Shown here: positions 13,701 through 31,645 of the stretch, piece after piece
How positions within the stretch are numbered: the first letter of the stretch is position 1
Layout of the letters: every line of letters starts with the position of its first letter
From: Pipra filicauda
Lineage: Eukaryota; Chordata; Aves; Passeriformes; Pipridae
Assembly: GCF_003945595.2 (NCBI RefSeq)
Contig: NW_024105098.1
Coordinates: 1,736,001-1,800,000 of the forward strand
DNA length: 64,000 nucleotides
Direction: 5' to 3'
Notes under the pieces: generated by a model
The model's database searches: none
What the model was told of the DNA's origin: nothing
The model's input: the letters and a program-made list of their open reading frames with translations, nothing else
Made by a program: the position numbers and the translations under genes

Positions 13701-16700
13701 GTAGATGAAAGCTACAAAGCGAAACACTTGAAAGCTGAAAAATACCCAGATGAAGATTGTCATGGCATTTTAATTCATCACTGCATTTATGCATTATGTA
13801 CAGTCTCTAATTACCTGGTGCTGATCTATTTTGGCTCCACTAAGGGAATGACCAAATCAATATTTAGGAGCGTCTGACCAGATTTCATTTAATATATACC
13901 ATGAAACTCCAGCGCTGAGTATAAAGTTGTCAATCCTTTTCATGAGTGCCATGGAGATGCTTCTCAGGTCTGTCTGCTTCATGAACTTTAAGGATCACAT
14001 TTAGCTTCCCAGCAACCTTTTTATGTACCTGAACAACCAAAACAAAAAAATTTGATTTTTCCAGAGCACTTCACCAGTGTGTCAGGGCTAGACCACAGCC
14101 CACAGGACAGCAGTACATTGGGGTAGCCACAAAGCTGCCTCCACTTCTGGTAAAGCTTGGGTTGTAATGAAGGCAGGAGCTGGTTCATCCCTGGAGCAGG
14201 TCTGCCTTGGGCACTGGCACAGGGAGTGTGAGGACTGTGCCACCGTGCATGTGGCAAACACTGGAAGGGAGAGAAGGTAGAAAGGGTAGCAATTATACAG
14301 ATATTTTTCAATATTTTGGTCAATGGGAAGTGTAGTGTTCTAGTATAAGATGTATTTTGTTCTGGGCTTCTTGTTTTTAACGCAGTGTGTGTTAAAACTC
14401 TAGCAGAAGTGCTGTGGTGGCTCGTGGACAGTATCTCCTCCTGGCTAGGACAGACACAACCAGTTAAAACCCATTTAATCTAGGTTTTTTTATAGCCAAA
14501 AGGCCAAATACGTGTTTCTGAAAGTCAGTCTCCCTGGCCAGAGAAGCCCAGCCCAGTTGATGAGACATGGGCTCTCCCAGAGAGAGCTCAGGGCTTGGGC
14601 TGTTTTTTCAATCCAGCATTGCCATCCTTAGGTGTCTGTCCATTCTCAGGCCCCTGCTGTGCCCCTGTCTGAGTGCTGTCACACTGCTGGGCTGGGCTGT
14701 GGATGGCAGAGGGCACTGCCCTCTCCTTGCAGCTCTGCTGCAGCCTCTGCAGTGCAGGTTGTGCTGACGGGAGCTCACCACCCCTCCTTTTGCACCTCTT
14801 GTTACTTTCAACATCCTGACCACTTGAATCCAAGGGGTTTTGCTCCTCTCCTGAACTTTGCCATCCTTTCCTCCCTTCTAGTCTGTGCCCATCATCTCCC
14901 ACTCCCGCTGGCTGCTGAAGCAGGGGGAACTGCAGCAGATGAATGGTCCAAAGACATCACGAACACTTCGCACCAAGAAACTCTTCAGAGAAATCTACCT
15001 GTTTTTGTTCAATGATCTGCTGGTGATTTGCCGGCAAATTCCTGGGTGAGTGCAAAATTTGGGTAGTACACAGGACACTTCATTAGCCCTGTTTGCCCCT
15101 GGGTTTATCCAAGCTGTGATCCCATCCTGTCCCCCAGGCACAGGGAGGGCATCCTGGCCTGACCTGCACACCTCCCTCCATCAGTCACCTTGCCTTTGAG
15201 CACAGCTGACTCTTCATGGGTGGCACGGCTCTCTCTGGCTGAAACTTTATGGCAAACAGGAGTTAAACAGATCCCAGCCCAGGTTTTCCAGCAGGGTAAG
15301 TGAGCCTGTATCCAGCAGTTTCTGCAGGGTGGCAATGAGTTGCATTGACTGGTGGGCTGACCCAGGAGGCCTGCCTTCCTGTCAAGAAGTGATTTTTGAC
15401 TCATCACTGCCTGAGGAACAGCTCAGATTTAGTCAATTAAGCCTCTAAAAAAGCAGACTAGAAAGTCTGAGCAGCAGGCAGGGGTATAAATGTAGGCCTG
15501 AGGCCAGGAGTTATATTTGACAGGGTGTAACCTGCCTCAGGAGGAGGATGTTCTCATGCTGAGGACTGACTCCTGTGCAAGCGGACACTGGTTAAACACA
15601 GCAGCAGAGAACAGCACACTCTTTGTGGGCTGAACCAGACCCACTGGTGGGGAGCATCTCGCCCGTCCAGCGTTCCTAACGAACGTGTCGCCGCAGTGTC
15701 TGTGTGCGGGGAAATGTTTTGCTTCTGTGGCAACTGGTATCCAGAAAACACAGAGGGCATTTTATGAATAGGAATGAATTAAGCATCACAGTCCCCTTTG
15801 AGGGAGTACCATCTGTGTTTTGTGCATGGGGAGCTCAGAGCAAGCAACTTGTTCCAGGCCATGCAGGATGCCTGGGGCAGAGCAAGGAAAGGGTTTCTTG
15901 CTTTGCGGTGGGTTTTCGTAGCCAACCGCTCATCCCTTCCCACAGCAGGACATCTTTTTTTTCCTCCTGCCATGCAGAGGTTCCTGTTCTGTGTCCTCAG
16001 TACAGTTCTGGGTGGCTGAAGCCAAAGTCTCCTGGAACAACTGCATTTTTTCCTAATCTCCTCTCTAACCTTTCTCAGGGACAAGTACCAGGTGTTTGAC
16101 TCTGCTCCCCGAGGGCTTCTTCGGGTAGAGGAGTTGGAAGATCAGGGGCAGAGTTTGGCCAATGTCTTCATCTTGAGGCTGCTGGAGAATGCAGATGACC
16201 GGGAGGCCAGCTACATGCTGAAGGCATCGTCCCAGTGAGTACCAGGCACCCTGCCAGCACTCAGCAGTGCTCTCCCCTCACACTCTGCCTGCACGGGGAC
16301 CAGCTCTCTGGGCTTTCCAGGGGCCCGCAGGGAGGGATCTCACTGCTGCAGCTGGGCTGGCCCTACCACCCTCTCTGCCCAGCATCACTCTCCCAAGGAT
16401 GCCTTTGCCCCCTCCTACTGAAAGGCACTGGTGAATGAGGCAGGTTTCTCTCCTGTACAGTGTATTTGTGGCATCTGGGGTGGAGGATGTACAGGCACTT
16501 TCTGTTCTGGGACAAAGAGGTCAGCTGCTTTACAGCCTGCAGCATATTCAGAAAGTAAAACCAAGAAGGAAGTGCACTGGCACACTCCAACAGCTCTGCT
16601 GGCTGCTTCTTCCATGTCTCCACAGCCAGTGCCAGTCTTGTGCAGCCCTTCTGCTGCTGGGGGCCTCCTTGTCTCCCTGGATACAGGTTTTTTGGCTCAC

Positions 16701-19700
16701 TGATTTTTCACTTCAGGCTCCAGCAAGCTCAGACTGGGCAAATGATTCAGCTGCACTAGCACAGAGCCGATTGGTTTGGAGCACAGGGCACAGCTTTCTC
16801 ACTGGCCTGAGCGTTACCAGGCCCATGTTTTCTAGGCACAGCATCTGTGCCACCAGCTAAACAGCTCCTAGAGACGATGCACAGCCCCAGCTGGATATTA
16901 CCTGCTGTCAGTAGGCTGGTGTTCATCATCCACCTCCCCAGGTGAGCACCAGCCCCAGGGCTGCACCTGACCCCCTGAGCACAGCACGGCACCAGTGTCA
17001 GGAGGACGAGCCCCCAGCACAGTGAGCAGCTGCCCCTTCTCCCCAGACACGTGGCTGCAGCTCTGCTGCACTGAAAATAGAGATGTCAGTCACATTATGC
17101 AGGGCAAGCGCACGTCTGACGTCTGTGAGGCTTGGCTGTGCAGAGGCTGATAAACCAGGCCAGGGGAGGCAGTCACAGGTCTGTGCTCTGCATCCTGTTC
17201 CATCTTTTAGGTGGCCACAGCAAGTATATGATCCAGAACATGGCTTGCCAACAGATCTTGAGCACTGAAGTGTTATAGAGCAACTGCTGAAGGCTGCTGT
17301 TCCAGAGCTGCTGGGATGATGAGGGCAGTACCAGGCACAGACTGGAAGACTAAAGAATTAGAAGGGATAAGTGGGTGCCAAACAGAGACCTTCTGCATCT
17401 GTTCCACAGCTCTTGCAGCTCTGAACCTGTATGGCAATGGTGATTTGCTCAGTGGCAGCTCACAGCTAACACCCTGGGTGGGCACTGCCAGGAGCTGGCA
17501 GCTTATTTGGACACAGCTGGTTGCAGGGATAGGACTGGAACACAGGTGGGCTCCTTGCAGGACGACAGGAGCAGGGTGCTGCAGACAGGATCCTAAGAGC
17601 TGTGTGCAAGGCCAGCCTGTAGACAGACATGGCAAGCCCCTGGGTTGGTCTCTACATGGCAGCTCCTCCATGAGCAAGGCCCTCATCCTGCACATCTTCA
17701 TCACACCAGGAAGGTGTTTCCACTGGTCCTTGGCATTGTGCTTTGGCCCTGAAGCACGAGGTATTCCCAGCCCCACAGATCAGCCTGCCAGCACTTATCC
17801 TTTATGCCTCCCTTTCAGGCCCCTCTCCTCCCAGAAGACACTCCAGTGGCTTTAGATGTGTGTCAAATTCAGGCTTTAAAACCACCTAAGGAGGTAGAAA
17901 GTTCTGGTTCCCTTGGAGCCAGGAGCACAGCTGGGCCTCCAGGCAGGAGCTGGAGCCTGTGAAAACAAACTGCCCCATTTCCAAGCGGGGCTGAGGGAAG
18001 CCTCGAGGGGTTTCTGTAGCACCTGTGAGATCTTACCCTCCTGCTGCAGACCAAGGTTTTGCAGTGTGCTGGGTCTGGTGGTGCATTCACATGGGTCTTC
18101 CTCATCCCCTGCAGAGTGAGCGGTACCCTTGGTGTGCTGCAGCGTTTGTCTGCAAGGGAATTAATCAGCTCTGCCCTTTAAATGTTCCTGCACAGCAGCT
18201 GTGGGAATAAATGGTTCCCGTCCTGCTTATCTCCAGGAAAAACTGCCCCTGTTGACCAGCCCAGCCAGAGCTGCCTTTGCTTGTTAGATCTCAGAGAACC
18301 CAAGCCCCCACCCCAGTGTGCTGGCTCCCAGCAGCAGTGCTGCTCCCCAGAGGGGGACACTGCTGCCTGTGGGGACAGCCAGGGCTGTGCAGCGGGGCCC
18401 AGAGCGCTGTGCCATGAGTGACATCCCAACCAGGGTGTGCAAGAGTGGGGCTCAGCATCACTGCTGAGTCCAGGACCCCTGAGGGGCAGGCAGGAAAAGG
18501 CTGGGAGGAGGAATTCAGAGCCCAGGGCTGGCTGGGCAGAAGAGCTGGAGGCCCTACGACTGTTGCATGCTCACGGCCTTGGTTTGTCTGCCCTATCCAG
18601 GAGTGAAATGAAACGCTGGATGATTTCACTGGCCCCAAACCGGAGAACCAAGTTTGTTTCATTTACATCCAGACTTGTTGGTAAGAGACACGGCACGGGA
18701 GCCAGGAGCTCTTCGCCCCCACCCCAGGGTGCCTTATTCTGCCTGATCTCAGTCCAGCAACATACCTGAGGCCTCTGCCAAAGTTGAGGCCTCTCCCTGG
18801 GCTCCCCTTGTGTTTCCACCATCAATACCTGCTTGTCTCTAGGCCTGGCCCTGACCTTTTCCCCCTCCAACCCAGGCTGGGCTGCACCAGCACTCTCCCT
18901 CCCACCCAGGCTGCTCATGACTGGCACTGTGGTGGTGATGTGCACCCAGCTCCCTTCCCACAGGGAAGGGAGAGTGCTCCACTGGTCCCTGTTGCTGGGG
19001 CACCCTCTGGCCTCCCCAGGGTTCCTTACCAGGTCAGAGGGACCATGCACAGAGCTGGCGGTGCTGCAGTCCCCGAGCTGTGCTGTCCTGCTGTGGGCTT
19101 CACCCCAGTCATCCCTCACTGTGCCCTGTTCCCTGGCAGACTGCCCACAGATCCAGTGTGTCCACCCGTATGTGGCCCAGCAGCCCGATGAGCTGTCCCT
19201 GGAACTGGCTGATGTCCTCAACATCCTGGACAAGACAGACGATGGTACGGGGGACAGGGTGGGGATGAGCTGGGAGTCCCTGTGGAGGGCTGGGCTTTGC
19301 TCTGGGCAGGCAGCTGTGAGTCTCTCCCTTCAGCCAGAGAGAGACCTTGGCATTGGCATCACAGCTGAGGGAGGTCACAGCAGGAGAAGGGAGTTACTGC
19401 CTAACACTCAGACAATCTAGGCTTGCCCTAAGCTGTGGCAATACTGGCACAGCCACCCTGGTACCAGCTGTGGGCCATGGTAGGGCTGGCACAGCCACCC
19501 CAGATGTATCCCAGAGCTGTTCTTACCTTCATGATGCTTCACAGCCACCCAGTCCTGCTCTCTGGAACACCCTGGTGGTCTGTCACGTTGGGTCTCTGCT
19601 GGGAACCACTCCTGTGGCTTCAGGGGCAGCAGAGGGCACTCAGTGGCAGCAGTGCCTGCTTTCTGCTGGCATCCCTCAAGCCAGTTGTCCACACACAGTG

Positions 19701-20040
19701 CTGCTCAGGCGCATCCCTGCTGGATGGACAGACTGAGTCTGCTCCAGCACAGGCCTCTGAGCAACTTCCAGAAAGCTCTGTCAGCTCCGTAGGCTCTTTG
19801 CAGCACAACTGTCCCAGTGCAGGAACAAAGGCCTTCCGTGCTTATACCTGTCTCTGTCTCTGCTCAGGCTGGATATTTGGGGAGCGTCTTCACGACCAGG
19901 AGAGGGGCTGGTTCCCCAGTTCTATTGGGGAAGAGATCCTGAACCCCAAAATCCGAGCCCAGAACCTGAAGGAGTGTTTCCGGGTACACAAGTCAGATGA
20001 CAGTCAGAGAAGGAAACTGGGCAGCAGAAATCGCCAGTGA
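1505..20040 (+). CDS. NGEF: NGEF (ephexin-1), Rho guanine nucleotide exchange factor, 3' eleven coding exons
   Basis: Ephexin-1 catalyses GDP release on Rho-family GTPases (RhoA, Rac1, Cdc42) and links EphA receptors to the actin cytoskeleton in growth cones and synapses. Eleven exons splice in frame to about 519 residues plus a stop at 20038-20040, matching my recollection of mammalian ephexin-1 from about residue 176 of about 710. In order: LLYQEY, whose Tyr matches the Src/EphA4-regulated site (human Y179); a Ser/Glu-rich linker; LWQDLPEI; the DH domain from AMFELVTSE (8305) to about 13.6 kb; the PH domain from [10 protein letters not shown] (about 14.9 kb) with its closing Trp in EMKRWMISL (18.6 kb); the SH3 domain from [12 protein letters not shown] to GWFPSS; and the tail [10 protein letters not shown]. 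The related ARHGEF5, 16, 19 and 26 share the architecture, but the linker, PH and tail fit NGEF best. The first coding exons lie outside the window. Confidence 0.97.
1780..8304 (+). other. NGEF: NGEF intron, 6.5 kb
   Basis: The intron runs from GTAATG to an acceptor ccccag. It holds a probable CR1 3' relic at 5046-5093, an A-rich patch near 4225-4310, and otherwise no exon or repeat I recognise. The open frames at 3878-4524 are A-rich and have no domain signature. Confidence 0.8.
5046..5093 (-). repeat. Probable degenerate CR1 LINE 3' end
   Basis: The plus strand reads tatagaactgtttaggttgg followed by aaaaggcctct. This resembles the reverse complement of the avian CR1 3' terminus (ATAGAATGGTTTAGGTTGGAAAAGACCTCT). 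It is short and diverged, so the call is tentative. Confidence 0.5.
8305..8465 (+). CDS. NGEF: NGEF exon b: start of DH domain
   Basis: Acceptor ccccag; donor GTAAGG at 8466. It encodes [17 protein letters not shown] through [11 protein letters not shown], the first helix block of the DH domain, where GEFs carry the E-L-x-T-E-x-x-Y pattern seen here as [13 protein letters not shown]. It ends two bases into the Arg codon. Confidence 0.97.
8607..8759 (+). CDS. NGEF: NGEF exon c: DH domain
   Basis: Acceptor atctag; donor GTGAGT. It encodes [20 protein letters not shown] through [14 protein letters not shown], the middle of the DH bundle, nearly identical to the recalled mammalian sequence. It ends two bases into a Leu codon. 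The short intron before it (8466-8606) holds nothing notable. Confidence 0.97.
8760..10710 (+). other. NGEF: NGEF intron, 2.0 kb
   Basis: GTGAGT to ctctcag. It contains GC-rich open frames on both strands around 9.9-10.3 kb with no domain content and a short CA-rich patch near 10410-10440. I see no exon or named repeat. Confidence 0.8.
10711..10840 (+). CDS. NGEF: NGEF exon d: DH domain conserved region 3
   Basis: Acceptor ctctcag; donor GTAGAG at 10841. It carries [20 protein letters not shown]. The PFQRITR stretch is the most conserved DH helix, which contacts GTPase switch regions. The exon ends on a codon boundary. Confidence 0.97.
11601..11675 (+). CDS. NGEF: NGEF exon e: DH domain
   Basis: Acceptor ccctgcag; donor GTAAGT. 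Twenty-five codons, [20 protein letters not shown] through ELET, form part of a DH helix. Both ends lie on codon boundaries. Confidence 0.96.
11676..13579 (+). other. NGEF: NGEF intron, 1.9 kb
   Basis: GTAAGT to tttcccag. No exon, repeat family or RNA gene is recognised. Confidence 0.75.
13580..13669 (+). CDS. NGEF: NGEF exon f: end of DH domain
   Basis: Acceptor tttcccag; donor GTATAA. Thirty codons, [20 protein letters not shown] through FKIK, close the DH bundle and start the DH-PH linker. Both ends lie on codon boundaries. Confidence 0.97.
13670..14881 (+). other. NGEF: NGEF intron, 1.2 kb
   Basis: GTATAA to cttctag. Nothing beyond intron sequence is seen; GC-rich open frames near 14.6-14.9 kb look like chance. 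Confidence 0.75.
14882..15045 (+). CDS. NGEF: NGEF exon g: start of PH domain
   Basis: Acceptor cttctag; donor GTGAGT at 15046. It encodes [20 protein letters not shown] through [27 protein letters not shown] and [10 protein letters not shown] are the first and middle PH beta strands. It ends two bases into a Gly codon. Confidence 0.97.
15046..16078 (+). other. NGEF: NGEF intron, 1.0 kb, with a CpG cluster
   Basis: GTGAGT to tttctcag. A run of about eight CpGs lies at 15660-15710 in an otherwise CpG-poor intron. No exon is seen. Confidence 0.75.
16079..16234 (+). CDS. NGEF: NGEF exon h: PH domain
   Basis: Acceptor tttctcag; donor GTGAGT. It encodes [20 protein letters not shown] through [10 protein letters not shown], the later PH beta strands, almost identical to mammals. 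It ends two bases into the Gln codon. Confidence 0.97.
16235..18600 (+). other. NGEF: NGEF intron, 2.4 kb
   Basis: GTGAGT to ctatccag. It is GC-rich with many chance open frames on both strands and no domain-bearing one. No repeat family is recognised. Confidence 0.75.
18601..18680 (+). CDS. NGEF: NGEF exon i: end of PH domain
   Basis: Acceptor ctatccag; donor GTAAGA. It encodes [19 protein letters not shown] then SFTSRLV. The Trp is the near-invariant residue of the C-terminal PH helix. The last base belongs to an Asp codon completed at 19140. Confidence 0.97.
18681..19139 (+). other. NGEF: NGEF intron, 0.46 kb
   Basis: GTAAGA to cctggcag. GC-rich; no feature is seen. Confidence 0.75.
19140..19244 (+). 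CDS. NGEF: NGEF exon j: SH3 domain, first half
   Basis: Acceptor cctggcag; donor GTACGG at 19245, a weaker consensus. It encodes [18 protein letters not shown] then [31 protein letters not shown] fills the SH3 ALYDY/RT-loop position. Confidence 0.96.
19245..19867 (+). other. NGEF: NGEF intron, 0.6 kb
   Basis: GTACGG to gctcag. A ctggcacagccacc segment occurs twice near 19447-19501. No gene is seen. Confidence 0.75.
19868..20040 (+). CDS. NGEF: NGEF last coding exon: SH3 second half and C-terminus
   Basis: Acceptor gctcag; stop TGA at 20038-20040. It encodes [19 protein letters not shown], the SH3 binding-groove Trp and Pro strands, then the tail ending [10 protein letters not shown]. The tail is about six residues shorter than the mammalian one I recall: [10 protein letters not shown] against a longer DDPQRSQNKDRRKLG. 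Confidence 0.97.
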
Positions 20041-22665
20041 CTGGCAGCATTCCCGAGCATCTGGAGTGCCTCCGGGAGAGGGGCAGGAGACAGAGGCTGC
20101 CAGCTGGGAAGAGGTGGCAGCTGTGGGACATGGTGGAGGACCTGCTGCACCGGACAAGGCACAAACACCCGTGAACAACCTGACTGTCGTTCCTGGCCCC
20201 CTCCAGCACTGATCCTTTCCTAGAGATCAGTGCTCTAAACTGTAAAATAACCCTTTTCCAGGTGTTCTGTAAAGTCCCAAAGAGCATGAGCCCCATGGAC
20301 ACTGCCCAAAGGCCAGCTAAGCCCCATTTGTTGCACATGTGCTGGCTGGGGCTGGCTCAGACCATTTGGGAAAGGCACGTGGCCACCAACATCACTGAGC
20401 AGTTAACATCGCCCAGTGTGAGCACTCAGCTCATTGCTCCCTTCCGAGTCTGGGGTGCTCTGGACACAGCCTCCCTCAGGGGTAGGAACTGCAGCCAAGG
20501 AGCTGTCTCGCTGCCTCTCAGAGCCTGTTGGCAACAAGCTGGGACAAGCTCCAGGACCTCCACTTCCCCTCCTACTGAGAAGCTGCTGGGCCTATTCCTA
20601 CAGGCAGACCCTCAATCTGCTTCCACACCCAGCCCTGCTCCACCAGCAGCCCAGCCTCGCCAGCCCCACCCTACACCTCTCCCTGCCCGATGGCCTGGAA
20701 GCACGCCTGGGCCCTGCCCCAGGCTCATTGCCCAGCCCACCTCCCTCTGCGTGGCCTTTCCCAGTGACCTGGCACTCGTGGTCTTTGCTGCTCCCTGCAA
20801 GGCCAGCGCAGGGTGGCCATGCCAGCGCCTCCCTGCACAGCACCACAGCCCAGTGGAGCACAGCATGCTGGGCTGCCCCGCAGCAGGGAGTGCCCTGACC
20901 TGGGAGCTGCTGTCCCACGAGCTGTGGGAGGCCCAGCCATCGCTGCCTGCATGCTTGTAACCCCCAGCCCCACTGTACAGGCCCCCCTCCATGTACACAC
21001 CCAAACCCTGCCCCAGCACAGCCATCCCTCCTGCCAGCTGTGGCACTGAGCACCGCATGAAGCCCAGGGCACAGCACTGAGAGGAGCTGGGGCACAGGAC
21101 ACACCCACAGCCCCTGCCTGCTGTTCAGCTCCCACACACGGCTGCAGTCAAGGGCCTTGGAGCTGCAGGCTGGTCCTGAGCTGTGGCCAGCATCCACCAG
21201 GAAAATCAAGTATTTGGGACTGTTCTGGAACTCTGCAAAGGACTGTCTTCCAGGCACTGCGGCCTGTGCTGGTGGATGCTCTGGCGGTGCCACAGTTGTG
21301 CTTGGGGAGGGGATGGAGAGCAGCTGCCTGCCCATGGAACCACACACCAGCCACCTGCACGGAGGGGAGAGGCACCACCATGCCAGCAGCAGCATGAGGA
21401 GGAAACAGGACACTGGGAAGCTGCTGAAGGGAGGATCCTGAGCTGGTCTTTGAACCATATGGGGCCCAGATTACACATGGGGTGTGCAGCACGAGGCCAG
21501 ACACAGCTGAGGGGGGGCCAGGGCTGTCCTCGGAGCTGCCTCTACTGTCACCACAGCCCTGGTACAGCCAGCTCAGAGCCAGTCCCAGGACCGAAGTGGT
21601 GGGAGCCACAGCAGTGAAGAGGGAGAGAAGGCATTGGCTGCTCAGGTCCAGCTCAGTGCCACCACCTTAGCATGTGACCACAGCCAGCAGGGTTGTGCTG
21701 CCCCAGCCACCTGTGGCACCCCTGGCAGAGGGCCCCTGGGCAGCTCACACCAGCCAGAGGCTCCAGGTCACCATCCAGTGCCCAGCCCAGAGCTGGCGCC
21801 AGGAAGGACCTGCAGCCTCTAGTCTGGAACAGGGGGCTGATTTAATGGGGACACCCCAAGCCAGGCTCCCCATCAGCACCCCACAGTCAGCTTTCTGAGA
21901 CAACCAAACCTCCGGCTCAGGGTCTAGACCTTGCAGCAGCCCCAAATTTACTAGTGCAAACCCCCAGGGAGTTCCAGCTCGAGGAATATCTTAAAATTAC
22001 CTGAGAAGTCACCACAGTGCAGATCCTCCAGCTTTGCAGCCCAGCAGCCAGGCCAGCCTAGGCACTGCAGCCCAACATGCCCACCTGGGGTGTTTCTCAC
22101 AGGACACAAAAGCTGGATTACCCATCGATGAGAAGCAGCTGTTTCACTAGTTCCCCACTGGATTTCTCCAGGGAGTGGGGCTGCTGTGCCCTGTCCCACC
22201 GCCAAGCCCTGGGACTGCTCCAGCCCCTCCTGCTCTGTTGTGCCTCCAGGACTCCAGCCCCCGGACACAGGCTGTGCCGTTTTCAGGCACCAAGTGGCAT
22301 CCAGTGTTACTTCCTCAGCCCCAGCCCTGCACGCCCCCGTTTCAGTGGTCTCCAGTGTTGTCCAGGGCCGGGCCTGCGGCCCACAAGCAGGGGCTGGAGC
22401 CCCCTGGCCCCTGCCAGGCTGCCTCAGCGAACTGAGGGGAACTTCTTGTTGTCTCGTTTTACCGTGTGATGAAATGTAGCTGAGCAAGCCAGCACCAAAA
22501 CAGCTTGTGTGTGTCTCCTTCCTCCCCGGCACTGATCACTCGCCTCCTCTCAGTCTCCTCCAGTGCAATAGGTGGGGAGCAACTGGCCCAAATGCAGTGG
22601 GTGGAAGTGGGGTTGAACACCTGAATGTGCAGTGGTTTATGCCAATAAACAACTCTTCCCGAGGA
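20041..22665 (+). other. NGEF: NGEF 3' untranslated region (inferred)
   Basis: No AATAAA or ATTAAA is seen on the plus strand between the stop and 22644, so the 3'UTR is inferred to be about 2.6 kb. It is GC-rich and poor in stop codons, which yields long chance open frames on both strands, such as 20262-20960 (+) and 20598-21458 (-). An earlier non-canonical polyadenylation site is possible. Confidence 0.5.
22644..22649 (+). terminator. NGEF: Polyadenylation signal AATAAA, probably NGEF
   Basis: Canonical AATAAA followed by a GTGCTGAGG stretch. It is the first canonical plus-strand signal after the NGEF stop codon and lies about 0.33 kb before the opposing SNORC signal. Confidence 0.6.
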
Positions 22666-22980
22666 AAGCTGTGCTGAGGGATGCCCCACACTGTTACCAT
22701 CACCCAGGTTAGACCCAGCAGGGCCCCTTTGAGCTCTGAGCTCAAAGCCACACACTGCCACAAGTCCTTTGTGACCAGGGGGGTGACAGGGCCTGGGGTG
22801 GTGAAGCCTGCCAGGTCTGGGTGCACACAGGAGATACGCACACTAAGAGCAAAGAGCACTCAGTTGCAACCTGGCTGCTCAGCAGAGGGCCTGGTGTGCA
22901 GCATTTTTCCAGGGCCCCAGGCACACGGGGCAGGAGCAGGCAAGAGCTGGAGGCAGGCTGGTTGTGTAACAGAAAAATCT

Positions 22981-22986
22981 TTTATT
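22981..22986 (-). terminator. SNORC: Polyadenylation signal AATAAA of SNORC
   Basis: On the minus strand the stop codon and signal read TGAACTCAATAAA, so the signal begins four bases after the stop codon. Cleavage 10-30 bases downstream would give a 3'UTR of roughly 20-40 bases. Confidence 0.85.
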
Positions 22987-22990
22987 GAGT

Positions 22991-31645
<8,655 letters not shown>

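Noticed and set aside
20598..21458. 286-codon minus-strand frame as a gene
   Set aside because: No domain, no splice or polyadenylation context, compositionally biased GC-rich sequence and competing frames of similar length on the other strand.
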